Origin: Treponema pectinovorum
GTDB taxonomy: Bacteria; Spirochaetota; Spirochaetia; Treponematales; Treponemataceae
Length of the DNA stretch: 64,000 nucleotides
Reading direction: 5' to 3'
Assembly (NCBI RefSeq): GCF_900497595.1
Contig: NZ_UFQO01000001.1
Location: 372,001 to 436,000, forward strand
Shown one piece after another: positions 19,101-26,326 of the stretch. The notes beneath the pieces are model-generated. The model was given only the letters and a program-made list of their open reading frames with translations. It ran no database searches and was not told the origin of the DNA. Numbering within the stretch: the stretch's first letter is position 1; every line of letters begins with the position of its first letter. The translations under genes were made by a program, and so were the position numbers.

Positions 19101-19318
19101 GTCTGGTATCGAGGAATTATGTCTTTTATCGTCGATGGAATAAAATGTCCAAAATGAGGAAGTCCTGTCGCAAAAGGAGGACCGTCAAAAAATACAAATT
19201 CTTCGTCTTTCGAGCGTTGCTCCAAAGATTTTTTAAATGTAGAGTTCTTCTCCCAAAACTTTAAAACTTCTTCTTCCTGTTTTGGAAAATCTGGTTTTGG
19301 ATCTACTGGTGTGTACAC
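16100..19318 (-). CDS. ileS: Isoleucyl-tRNA synthetase, type II (eukaryote-like)
   Basis: A 1072-residue class I synthetase that charges tRNA-Ile. The HIGH motif is HFGH (55-58, in GPPFATGLPHFGH) and the KMSKS motif is intact (DGRKMSKSLRNYTDP). The editing domain lies between them, with TWTTTPWTLPSNLGL. The long C-terminal region and the phrase RRFGWDCHGLPVE are typical of the type II form, the form often associated with mupirocin resistance. The start is GTG, 7 bases after a GAGG ribosome site. A strong promoter lies upstream. Three genes follow in the same direction. Confidence 0.96.
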   Translation of the reverse strand: MYTPVDPKPDFPKQEEEVLKFWEKNSTFKKSLEQRSKDEEFVFFDGPPFATGLPHFGHFIPSTIKDIIPRYQTMKGKHVDRRFGWDCHGLPVENLIEKELGINSKHEIEAYGIGNFNDKCKASVLKYTAEWKKTITRMGRWVDFDRDYKTMNPDFMESIWWVAKSLWDKGLIYEGQYILPYCPRCATVLSTHELAQGYKDVKDTAITVRFKILKAPSPLKDLDLENGRTYFLAWTTTPWTLPSNLGLCMGPEIDYVKILDKASGDYYVMAEARLSSYYKNQDEYEILARKKGIDFVGTTYEPLFPYFAYLSEPSKCSEISKQECKQGAFRMFNADYVSTEDGTGIVHIAPAFGEDDNKIFQGTGIPNIQPIDAECKFTKEVPDFEGRFVKDCDKDLTERLKLEKKLVKKEQYEHSYPHCWRCSSPLIYRGIGSWFVKVADYHDNLLRANSQINWQPSHIKEGRFGKWLEGSRDWAVSRNRYWGNPIPIWRCDNADCKHSLCVGSRQELKDLSGVYPDDLHKQFVDKISFTCPKCKTGTMHRIPEVFDCWFESGSMPYAQQHYPFENKEYFENHFPADFISEGLDQTRGWFYTLTILASHLFDKPAFKNCIVNGLVLAEDGRKMSKSLRNYTDPVDAINKFGADALRLFLTHSAVVKADDLRYSDNGVRDVLKNIIIPLWSAYNFFISYSNVEGYKSTGHYFDDKNPQNPMDAWIISVAQKMIKDVSVALDAYDLSSAIDPLVSFIGELNNWYIRRSRKRFSRNENSLDQTEAYETLYSVLRAFCLTAAPFIPFLTEEMWQNLKLPEDKESVHLMDYPESDENKRDTVLEFKMATVQKAVSMGRSLRNQFNLKNRQPLSSAEIVTLDKEERKVLEDMQDAIAEELNVKSVHFHEREDELVQYSAKANFRTLGKELGAKMKSAAQIITTLSNADIAAVLAGKTVSIEVEGQKIELDSQKIIVERTEKEDLKVINDGTITVGLETKVTDSLKKEGYVRDLIRGIQALRKEKGLTVQDFIELKVSGDETLKAAFEMFEDLISSTTLTKRQEWCQNLCDASSIDADDKTWSASIAKV

Positions 19319-19350
19319 GGTTAGCCTCTTTATGTTTGATAATCTAAAAA

Positions 19351-19379
19351 ATTATAATGAAAACTCCATATTTAGACAA
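19351..19379 (-). promoter_or_regulatory. ileS promoter
   Basis: On the minus strand: TTGTCT (19374-19379), a 17-base spacer, then TATAAT (19351-19356), followed by an untranslated leader of roughly 25 bases with a GAGG ribosome site. No T-box or other leader structure was seen. Confidence 0.75.
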
Positions 19380-19427
19380 TTATTCACATTTTTATTGTAA
19401 ACAAGTTTTTGTATTTTAGAATTTTTT

Positions 19428-19657
19428 TATGGGCGGCTTTTTGCTCCACTTGCGTTTCACAAAAATCGGGCTTTACGTGGTTCCGCTTGCGCTCCAGCCT
19501 CCTCGCTCGCTGCGGTTGGCCGCATTCGCGCCACTCCAATCCCTGCCGCTTTGTTGCACAAGAGGTGCAACCTACAACCAATGCAGACAGTTTTGCAAAA
19601 AACTGTCCATCAAAGAAAAACACGGAGGTTTTTCTTTGACGCCAATCCCCTGCCGCA
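19428..19657 (+). repeat. Modular G+C-rich repeat element, copy A
   Basis: About 230 bases, much richer in G+C than the surroundings. It begins TATGGGCGGC and contains two modules: an outer one (about 19431-19546, ending CCAATCCC) and an inner one (about 19547-19648) holding three hairpins and also ending CCAATCCC. The outer module matches copy B (20749-21115, opposite orientation) with only about four differences in 110 bases. The inner edge coincides with the stop codon of the gene at 19658. Open frames inside it are short and overlap in several frames, so it is treated as non-coding. Together with the A/T-rich 19319-19427 this accounts for the whole gap. Confidence 0.8.
19553..19639 (+). 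other. Three hairpins inside repeat copy A
   Basis: Three perfect stems follow one another. First GTTGCAC/GTGCAAC (19553-19571, 5-base loop). Second GACAGTTTT/AAAACTGTC (19586-19607, 4-base loop). Third TCAAAGAAAAAC/GTTTTTCTTTGA (19610-19639, loop ACGGAG). The same three positions in copy B also form hairpins, the third with a different stem sequence. Confidence 0.8.
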
Positions 19658-20695
19658 TCATTTATGAATGTCAAGGTTTCGTTTATTCCAAGTGTATGGA
19701 TTGTATTTTTCCAGTTCGCTTATCTCTTTCCAATGAAAATCAATATCGTTTACAGGAAAAATATTTCTTACAGGTGGATGTCTTTTTGAATTGTTTTCTT
19801 CAACAATTTTTTGAAGCTGTTCCTGATTTTTACTTCCTGGCACAAATACAAGATACGGATTTCCGTACGCATAAATTTTATTTTCTTTGTCAGTTATAAA
19901 ATCATACGGAAGGATAGAAGATTTTTGAACATTCCTTATTTTTTTGCTACGACCAGTTGTACAGGTATAAAGCCTTCCAGAAGTCTGAATGTATTTTGGA
20001 ACTTGAAAAGTTTTTTCATCATCGGAAAAATCTGCAATTTCTTTGGTATTTTCAACATCGCAAAGCCAATACCTTATGCTATAAACAGAAGAGCCGTCAA
20101 CAAAATAACAAAGCAGTTCTTTTTTTATTACAGGAGGCGAAATTGTAATGCCAGAGGACGTTCCCATATCCAGCAAAAAATATTTTTCGTTTATAGGTGC
20201 TTCATCTTCTAATGAATAATTTTGCCGCAAGAAAAAATTTAAATAGATTTTGTCTTCGATTTTTGCGAATGGAATATATACCATTTCTTTTTGACTTGGA
20301 TATTTTACACAAAGCGAATAGCAGCCTTCGTTTTTAGAAGAAGTTTCACCAAAGGTTTTAAATGAAATTTCGATATTTTCAGGATTAGAAGAAGTTGTAT
20401 TGTTCCTGTCGCGGCTTGAAATTTGAGAATAAGAAGATTCTTCACTTGCACGGTCGTTGTACCAGGAATAAAAAACTCTAAGAACGCAGGAAAATCTGCT
20501 TTCTTTTCCCGAAAACAAGATTAGCCTGTCCCTGCCCTGCCAAACTCCCTGCAAAGAGCTTGGAACCTCCTGCGAATAATCTTGAGAGTTTTCGTAGGCA
20601 TTTTTGTAAGGAAGATTTATTCCGCGTTCAAGGGCAAAAGACCTAAAGGTAAAAAAAATAAAGATGATAAAACCAAACGAAAAAAACTTTTTCAC
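19658..20695 (-). CDS. Exported protein of unknown function between inverted repeats
   Basis: A 345-residue protein starting with GTG, with a signal peptide of about 21 residues (MKKFFSFGFI, then a Phe/Ile core to FALE). Residues about 44-52 read PSSLQGVWQG, a phrase like one in the exported protein at 3913-4788. The rest is mixed beta structure with many Tyr and Ser residues, and no catalytic motif. A TATAAT box lies 6 bases before the start codon. The stop codon lies at the very edge of repeat copy A, so the C-terminus may have been altered by the element. The gene is the only one between the two inverted repeat copies. Confidence 0.72.
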   Translation of the reverse strand: MKKFFSFGFIIFIFFTFRSFALERGINLPYKNAYENSQDYSQEVPSSLQGVWQGRDRLILFSGKESRFSCVLRVFYSWYNDRASEESSYSQISSRDRNNTTSSNPENIEISFKTFGETSSKNEGCYSLCVKYPSQKEMVYIPFAKIEDKIYLNFFLRQNYSLEDEAPINEKYFLLDMGTSSGITISPPVIKKELLCYFVDGSSVYSIRYWLCDVENTKEIADFSDDEKTFQVPKYIQTSGRLYTCTTGRSKKIRNVQKSSILPYDFITDKENKIYAYGNPYLVFVPGSKNQEQLQKIVEENNSKRHPPVRNIFPVNDIDFHWKEISELEKYNPYTWNKRNLDIHK

Positions 20696-20701
20696 GACAA
20701 G

Positions 20702-20730
20702 ATTATAGTTAAAAAAAACTGATTTTTCTA
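20702..20730 (-). promoter_or_regulatory. Promoter of the gene between the repeats (leaderless type)
   Basis: On the minus strand: TAGAAA (20725-20730), a 17-base spacer, then TATAAT (20702-20707). Only 6 bases separate the -10 box from the GTG start at 20695, and no ribosome site is present. Confidence 0.6.
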
Positions 20731-20795
20731 GCGGTTGTTTTTGTACACGATAGCGGCAGGGGCTACTTGTAGCATCGCACCCCGTTGAGAGAATA

Positions 20796-20836
20796 CGGCA
20801 GGGTCTACTTGTAGCCCCGCTACCCGCCTGCGAGCT
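20796..20836 (+). repeat. 41-base module, first of two identical copies in element B
   Basis: This 41-base sequence is repeated without change at 20949-20989. It starts CGGCAGGGTCTACTTGTAGC and ends CCTGCGAGCT. It contains a small hairpin GTAGC/GCTAC. A diverged third copy begins at 20754. Confidence 0.85.
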
Positions 20837-20854
20837 ACAGCGCCAGGGATTGGA

Positions 20855-20944
20855 GTTTCAAGAAAACTTCCGTGTTTTCTTGAAACGGACAGTTTTTTTT
20901 GCAAAACTGTCCGCATTGGTTGTAGGTTGCACCTCTTGTGCAAC
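20855..20944 (-). other. Three hairpins inside repeat copy B
   Basis: GTTTCAAGAAAAC/GTTTTCTTGAAAC (20855-20886, 6-base loop), GGACAGTTTT/AAAACTGTCC (20887-20912, 6-base loop) and GTTGCAC/GTGCAAC (20926-20944, 5-base loop). They correspond in reverse order to the copy A hairpins. The 13-pair stem differs in sequence from its 12-pair counterpart, yet both arms match perfectly in each copy. Confidence 0.8.
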
Positions 20945-20948
20945 AAAG

Positions 20949-20989
20949 CGGCAGGGTCTACTTGTAGCCCCGCTACCCGCCTGCGAGCT
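20949..20989 (+). repeat. 41-base module, second identical copy in element B
   Basis: Identical to 20796-20836. It sits between the outer and inner modules of element B, where copy A has nothing, so it looks like a cleanly inserted or deleted unit. Confidence 0.85.
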
Positions 20990-21123
20990 TCCAACGGCAA
21001 GGGATTGGAGTGGCGCGAATGCGGCCACCGCAGCGAGCGAGGAGGCTGGAGCGCAAGCGGAACCACGCAAAGCCCGATTTTTGCGAAACGCAAGTTGAGC
21101 AAAAAGCCGCCCGTATCCTTAAC

Positions 21124-23100
21124 TTATTTTTCTGCAAACATCTTTTTGAGTTCTTTTTTGTAAATTTCTACAATCTGGTGTCGCATTAGTTCCTGCTTCA
21201 TATTTATCTCTTTTCCTATCTGGAAACTTTGAGTTAAAAGTTTAAATTTGAAGATTCGCTCACACGCTCTAAAACCTGCTTTTGCATTTACACAAGAATC
21301 AATTTCTGTTCTAAAGAGATTTTGAATTTCGTTTGTTTCCAAAAGATTTTCGTAGTTATCGTAGAGAATAGAATTTTCTTCTGCGTAATTGATAACATTT
21401 GCTTGATCTGGACAGATAAGCGCACCTATAAATTTTTGATCCTGCCCAACAACCACACTGCGCTCTACATAAGGCGAAATATTTATCGCTTTTTCTATTC
21501 CCTGCGGCTCGATATTTTCGCCACCAAGAAGAACGATTGTATCTTTTGCCCTGCCGACGATTTTTAATTCCTTGTCATAACTTATCATTCCAAGGTCGCC
21601 AGTGTTCATCCAACCTTCGCTATCTATAACTTTGTCCGTTAAATCTTGCCTTTTGTAGTAGCCTTTCATAACCTGTCGGCCTTTTACCATTACAAGTCCG
21701 CGTTTTCCTGGTTTTAATGGTGTAGAGTTTACAGGCTCACCATTTTTCTCTTTTACGATTTTTACTTCATTGCTTGGGAATATGAGACCAACATTGTTTG
21801 AGCGAGTTTTTTTTGAATTGCAAACAGAAACAACTGGTGCAGTTTCTGTCATTCCGTAACCTTCCATCAATTTAAAGCCAATCGCATGGAAAAACGCTTC
21901 TGTGTTTGGCTGCAACGCACCACCACCAGAAATCGCCGCCCTCATTTTTCCGCCAAATTTTGATCTTATTTTTTTAAATACGAGATTTTCTGCTGCAAAG
22001 TTAGGAAGCCAAAGCAAGATGTAAGGGATAATTCCAATAATCGTTGCAAGGAAGCGCGGATACCATTTAAAGCGGCATCTCAAGCCAAAAACCAGTTCCT
22101 TTGCTTTGTAAAATTGTTTTCCGATGTAAACTGCTGTAGAAAATTCCCACTGCTTGATTCCACTCTGTTTTTTTACTTCTCTAAAAAGCCCCTGAGCAAC
22201 AGATTCCCAAAGACGAGGAACTCCATTCATCCACTGTGGTTGAATTTGAGCCATATCCGAAAGCATTATAGATGCGATTGGCTTTGAATATGCAAAGCCT
22301 CCTTCCAAAGCGACAACCATATACAAAAATGCCCTTTCAAAACTGTGCCAAATAGGAAGAACTGTAAGCCAAATATCGCCCTTTTGCATGAGTCCAAGGC
22401 TGTGATGTGCAACTTCGCACTGTGCCATGTAGTTATCGTGAGTAAGCTGAACTCCCTTTGGAAGTCCTGTTGTTCCAGATGTAAAGATGATAGTTGCAAG
22501 GTCGTCGCCTGATATTGTCTCCATCTCATCTTCGATTTTTTGCCAGTCTTCTGTTGAAATTTCAACTCCAGAACTTTCAAGAAAATGAAAATTTACAACT
22601 TCTATTCCACAAGCTTTTGCTTTTTCAACCAATTCCTGCTCTGGATAATCGAATAAAATAGCAGTCTTTAAAAGTGGAACTTCTTCAACTTTTTCCAGCA
22701 CTTTTTCTAACTGGCGTCCGTTTTCAAAAAAACTGTACTTGCATTCTGCAAAATTCAAAATAAAGCGAATTTCCACGCCCATAGAATCGCATCCACGCGG
22801 AACATCTACAGCACCAAGACAAAGCAACGCATAATCGCTTATGAGCCATTCACGGCGGTTATCGCTTATAAAGCCTACATGGTCGCCTCGTTTTATTCCA
22901 AGTTTTTTTAAACTGTAAGCCATCTCTATTATGTGCTGATAAACCTGAGAATAGCTGTAGCGAACAAAAACTCCGCTCTTATTCTTTACCGCCTGTAACG
23001 TAAAATTTGGAATCTTTTTTACCTTTTCTCGCAGCATAACTGGAAGGTTTTTGCCCAAAGTTTTATCGAATGTTGTATCTGGAAATATTTTTTCTATCAT
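21124..23100 (-). CDS. Long-chain acyl-CoA ligase (AMP-binding family)
   Basis: A 658-residue adenylate-forming enzyme that activates fatty acids to acyl-CoA. The ATP loop is FTSGTTGLPKGV, followed by GYGMTETAPV, the adenylate-binding motif GWMNTGDLG and the hinge IVGRAKDTIVLLGGENIEP. The C-terminal catalytic lysine region is present but ends in a basic tail that may touch the membrane. ATG at 23100 (MIEKIFPDTTF) is preferred to the frame start 24 codons upstream, since it matches where the family begins and lies just after a promoter. Treponemes import host fatty acids, so it likely feeds phospholipid synthesis. Confidence 0.88.
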   Translation of the reverse strand: MIEKIFPDTTFDKTLGKNLPVMLREKVKKIPNFTLQAVKNKSGVFVRYSYSQVYQHIIEMAYSLKKLGIKRGDHVGFISDNRREWLISDYALLCLGAVDVPRGCDSMGVEIRFILNFAECKYSFFENGRQLEKVLEKVEEVPLLKTAILFDYPEQELVEKAKACGIEVVNFHFLESSGVEISTEDWQKIEDEMETISGDDLATIIFTSGTTGLPKGVQLTHDNYMAQCEVAHHSLGLMQKGDIWLTVLPIWHSFERAFLYMVVALEGGFAYSKPIASIMLSDMAQIQPQWMNGVPRLWESVAQGLFREVKKQSGIKQWEFSTAVYIGKQFYKAKELVFGLRCRFKWYPRFLATIIGIIPYILLWLPNFAAENLVFKKIRSKFGGKMRAAISGGGALQPNTEAFFHAIGFKLMEGYGMTETAPVVSVCNSKKTRSNNVGLIFPSNEVKIVKEKNGEPVNSTPLKPGKRGLVMVKGRQVMKGYYKRQDLTDKVIDSEGWMNTGDLGMISYDKELKIVGRAKDTIVLLGGENIEPQGIEKAINISPYVERSVVVGQDQKFIGALICPDQANVINYAEENSILYDNYENLLETNEIQNLFRTEIDSCVNAKAGFRACERIFKFKLLTQSFQIGKEINMKQELMRHQIVEIYKKELKKMFAEK

Positions 23101-23105
23101 AATAG

Positions 23106-23140
23106 AAATGACATTATCACAAAAAATGTCATTTTGACAA
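23106..23140 (-). promoter_or_regulatory. Acyl-CoA ligase promoter with overlapping inverted repeat
   Basis: Minus strand: TTGTCA (23135-23140), a 16-base spacer, GATAAT (23113-23118) preceded by TGT. A perfect inverted repeat AAATGACATT-9 bases-AATGTCATTT (23106-23115 and 23125-23134) covers the -10 box and the spacer, the place where a repressor would block polymerase. The start codon lies 12 bases beyond the -10. Confidence 0.6.
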
Positions 23141-23245
23141 TATAATTTTTCAAGTATTTTTACTTTTTGCAAACTTTACGATGATTTTACAGACAAGTTT
23201 TACAATATGGAATTTCAGTTATCTTTTTGATATATTTTGTCTGCT

Positions 23246-24487
23246 ATGATTACTTATTTAGGAAAACTCGGAGAATTATCTTTAAAAGGTTCAAATTTAA
23301 AGCAATTTGAAGCCTTGCTTCTAAAAAATACAAAAAATTATCTTCTTTCTATAGAATCTAAAGTCAGGTTAAGTTCTGGTCGGCTATACATAGAATGCGA
23401 AGAAAAAGATAAAGATGCTGTTGAGTTCACCTTAAATCATTTGATTGGTATTACTGGTTGGGCTAAAGCAAAAGTTGTAGAAAAAGATATTAAAAAAATT
23501 CAAGATGAAATTTTAATCCTCGCTCAGAAAGCAAAAGACGACGGTGCTAAAACTTTTAAAATTGAAGCAAAGCGAAGCGACAAAACTTTTCCGCTCGACA
23601 GTTACGGCATAATGAGAGAAGCTGGGAATCTGGTTTTTGATGGTGGAATTTTAAGCGTAGATGTTCACAATCCTGATATAACTTTTACAGTTGAAATTCG
23701 AGACAAAGCTTATGTTTATAGCGATTCTATAAAAACCTGCCGAGGGCTTCCTGTAGGTTCTAGCGGTAAAGGGCTCTTGCTTTTAAGCGGAGGTTTAGAC
23801 AGTCCTGTTGCAGGATACAGAATGATGCGCCGAGGTATGATAGTTGAATGCATATATTTTCATTCTTATCCTTATACTTCAAAAGAGGCTCAGGAAAAAG
23901 TTGAATCTCTTGCCGAGACTCTTTCGTTTTTTGGTTTAAGAACACACTTGAATATAATTCCTTTTACCCAAGTTCAAATGCAGATAAAGAAAAAATCTCC
24001 AGAAAACTACACCACTTTAATGCTTAGAATGTGCATGATGAAAGTTGCCTCTATGCTTGCAAAAAAAATTGAAGCAGACTGCCTCATAACTGGCGAAAGC
24101 CTTGGTCAAGTTGCAAGCCAGACAATACAAAATATGGCTGTTACAGAGCATGCTTGTAGCCTTCCGCTTTTGAGGCCGCTTGTAGCCCTCGACAAAGAAG
24201 AGATAATCCAAACCGCAAGAGAAATAGGAACTTATGAAACTTCAATTCTTCCTTATGAAGATTGCTGCGTTTTATTCAGTCCAAAACATCCTATATTAAG
24301 AGCAAAATTAAGCGAAGCCGACGAGATTTTTAAAAATCTTGAAGTTGATGAATTGCTCCAAAAAGCGTTTGACGAGCGACAGTTAAAGCGATATGAAGTT
24401 GCAGGTTTTGTTGCAGAAAAATGGGGCACAAAGGAAAACCGTGAGCGCCTCATAGCAACAAACGGCATCCTCATTCCTAAAGATTAG
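23246..24487 (+). CDS. thiI: tRNA 4-thiouridine synthetase ThiI
   Basis: A 413-residue protein from ATG 23246. An upstream in-frame TTG at 23237 would add only three residues. The N-terminus is a ferredoxin-like and THUMP region (ending FTVEIRDKAYVY), followed by the PP-loop ATPase motif SGGLDS (181-186) and ITGESLGQVASQT. It lacks the C-terminal rhodanese domain of E. coli ThiI, like the Bacillus form, so sulfur must come from a separate desulfurase. It makes 4-thiouridine at tRNA position 8; a thiamine role is not implied without rhodanese. A TATATT box lies 9 bases before the ATG. Confidence 0.93.
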   Translation: MITYLGKLGELSLKGSNLKQFEALLLKNTKNYLLSIESKVRLSSGRLYIECEEKDKDAVEFTLNHLIGITGWAKAKVVEKDIKKIQDEILILAQKAKDDGAKTFKIEAKRSDKTFPLDSYGIMREAGNLVFDGGILSVDVHNPDITFTVEIRDKAYVYSDSIKTCRGLPVGSSGKGLLLLSGGLDSPVAGYRMMRRGMIVECIYFHSYPYTSKEAQEKVESLAETLSFFGLRTHLNIIPFTQVQMQIKKKSPENYTTLMLRMCMMKVASMLAKKIEADCLITGESLGQVASQTIQNMAVTEHACSLPLLRPLVALDKEEIIQTAREIGTYETSILPYEDCCVLFSPKHPILRAKLSEADEIFKNLEVDELLQKAFDERQLKRYEVAGFVAEKWGTKENRERLIATNGILIPKD

Positions 24488-24490
24488 GAT

Positions 24491-26305
24491 TTAATAAGTA
24501 TATCTAAAACCGACTGTTATGTAATGATTTACGCGGTCGCGAAGAGCGTCTATCCAATCTTGCTTTTGATTTTTTGCAACGTCTTTTGCGGCGTCTTTCA
24601 TTTCATTGTAACTATGATATGTATTTCCGTTAAAAGTAAAATTGGTATCGCTGTTTTTGATATATCCTAAGCCCTTATAAACATTGTTATTAACACCAGA
24701 GTTTCGTACATATTCAAAAGTGTAGCTTGCAAACAGCGTCAATAAGCCATGCTTTGTCTTAGGAAAATCAAATTCGCCATCAAAACCTGCCTGCAAAATT
24801 CCAAGTTTGTGGTCAGAAGTCATAAAACCAAGATTTTCCCATGCTTGCTCAACATGTTTGCCAAAATCAGAGCCTTCGTTAGAAAACATCTGGTGCATAT
24901 GTACGCTTCCGTCGGTTGTATATTGGTTAGGTTTTGCAAGCACATATTCTGCAGCATCGTCTTCTCCAAATGCTTCTGCAGAATTTGAATGGCGTATAAA
25001 GTTTGTGCGAAAATTCATCCTGAAAAAAGAAGTAGGCTCAAAAGATGCAGAAAAAGAAACCTTGTCGGAATTTGGATCTAAGGATGAACCTATATTAACA
25101 CCTGCGTTGGTATAGTTTTGATAGTTGACGGTTTTTCCGTCGATATATCCAGAATCATCACTTTTATAATCCCAGTGTGCGTACACGTAGGGCAAAACCA
25201 TCTGATAGTTCAAACTAATCCTTTTGCAAGCATTGTCCACTGGCGAAAAAATAAGACCTGTCTGCCCTGCGACTCTTATCTTTGTGTCAAAATTCAATTT
25301 TACAATGTCATTGACTTCTAAATCGTCTACAAAAATATCGGTTGCCCATTCAAGCCCCATAACGGGTCTTACCTGTAAAAAAAGTCCCATCTGCAAGTTA
25401 TCGTTAGCACCGCCTATGTTCTGCACAGGCATAAAAGGAACAGGAAAAAGATATGCAAGATTTGTTTTAGGACCAAAAATCACATTTTCATAATACGAAA
25501 GCTCCACATAGCGATTAAAGCGATATTTTATTACATGAAAACTCAAATATTTTCCGTCATTCAGAGAATCGTATGCAGAAGGATTATTCATGCTTGCGCC
25601 TAAAATTTCAAACGAAGAAGCGTAACTCCATTTTTTTCGTGTAAGGCTGAAAATTATGTTTGCACTGTGAAAAGTCGTATCATTCAATGCAAGTCCGTCG
25701 TCTAAAAAAGAGCCGTAGCCTGTTTTACTGATTCCAGCTGTAACATAAGCGTTTTGAGTTCCAAAAGAAAGGTTCATATTCCAATCCAAATAGGCATCTA
25801 TTGGACCTACACTTACAGCATCAAAAATTGAATCTTCAGCTTTGTTTTTGTAATAAGGAGCAATATCAGAATAATCGGTAACTTCCGCATACATTCCAAG
25901 GTCGTATCCAAGAAAAACCATAGGATGAAAAGAAACCTCTCCTGCAATTCCCATCTCGCCTTCTACATTTTTTGTCCCAGATTTTACATCTTCTGTGCGA
26001 TTTTCAGTTGCCTTATATTCTCCAGCGCCTGTTACATATATTGAGTACGATTTTCCAAAAATTCTCTCATATTCTGCCAATGCGATTTCTGCATCCTTTT
26101 TTATGCCAGAATTTATAACCTGCTCCAAAACGCTCCTTATAACGTTATTTGGATAAGGCCTTATAAGAGGAAGTGGCTGTATATATCCTTTTAATTCCCA
26201 ACCTTGAGCGTGTTTATAAAAACGATCCGTAGGGTCAACAGAAACCTGTGCAAAGATAAAATTGAAAACCAAAACAAAAACACAGCAAAAAAAAATTTTT
26301 TTCAT
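24491..26305 (-). CDS. Outer-membrane beta-barrel protein, possibly Wzi-like
   Basis: A 604-residue protein with a signal peptide (about 1-19, ending IFA before Gln). The body is long amphipathic strands rich in Tyr, Phe, Gly and Asn, and it ends VGFRYTY, a C-terminal aromatic as needed for barrel assembly. The N-terminal part (KGYIQPLPLIRPYPNNVIRS) recalls capsule assembly Wzi proteins; this is a resemblance, not a certain match. It is the third gene after a GT4 transferase and another barrel protein. A surface polysaccharide or glycolipid role is inferred from context. It is convergent with thiI, 3 bases apart. Confidence 0.72.
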   Translation of the reverse strand: MKKIFFCCVFVLVFNFIFAQVSVDPTDRFYKHAQGWELKGYIQPLPLIRPYPNNVIRSVLEQVINSGIKKDAEIALAEYERIFGKSYSIYVTGAGEYKATENRTEDVKSGTKNVEGEMGIAGEVSFHPMVFLGYDLGMYAEVTDYSDIAPYYKNKAEDSIFDAVSVGPIDAYLDWNMNLSFGTQNAYVTAGISKTGYGSFLDDGLALNDTTFHSANIIFSLTRKKWSYASSFEILGASMNNPSAYDSLNDGKYLSFHVIKYRFNRYVELSYYENVIFGPKTNLAYLFPVPFMPVQNIGGANDNLQMGLFLQVRPVMGLEWATDIFVDDLEVNDIVKLNFDTKIRVAGQTGLIFSPVDNACKRISLNYQMVLPYVYAHWDYKSDDSGYIDGKTVNYQNYTNAGVNIGSSLDPNSDKVSFSASFEPTSFFRMNFRTNFIRHSNSAEAFGEDDAAEYVLAKPNQYTTDGSVHMHQMFSNEGSDFGKHVEQAWENLGFMTSDHKLGILQAGFDGEFDFPKTKHGLLTLFASYTFEYVRNSGVNNNVYKGLGYIKNSDTNFTFNGNTYHSYNEMKDAAKDVAKNQKQDWIDALRDRVNHYITVGFRYTY

Positions 26306-26326
26306 AGGTGATGATTATACTCCGTA

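Larger units (their letters stand above)
20749..21115 (-). repeat. Modular G+C-rich repeat element, copy B (inverted to copy A)
   Basis: About 367 bases, reading on the minus strand from TACGGGCGGC (21115) inward. It holds the same outer and inner modules as copy A plus two copies of an extra module of about 45 bases (absent from A) and a further partial one near the inner end. Every module boundary reads CCC followed by TGCCG or TGGCG. Inner ends of both copies share GCGGCAGGGG. With the A/T-rich stretch 20696-20748, which holds the promoter of the 345-residue protein, this fills the gap before the acyl-CoA ligase gene. Confidence 0.8.

Noticed and set aside
19319-19427. A tRNA gene or T-box leader before ileS
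   Set aside because: The stretch is plain A/T-rich sequence with the promoter; no cloverleaf or specifier stem was seen.
19409-19639. Open frames of 76-156 codons inside repeat copy A
   Set aside because: They overlap in several frames, follow the repeat's G+C bias, and the matching frames in copy B shift because of the single-base difference and extra units; no ribosome site fits.
20728-21102. A 124-codon minus-strand frame through repeat copy B
   Set aside because: Its sequence is low complexity and repeats with the 41-base unit; treated as a by-product of the element.
23134-23162. A plus-strand TTGACA as a thiI promoter
   Set aside because: No -10-like sequence lies 16-18 bases downstream.
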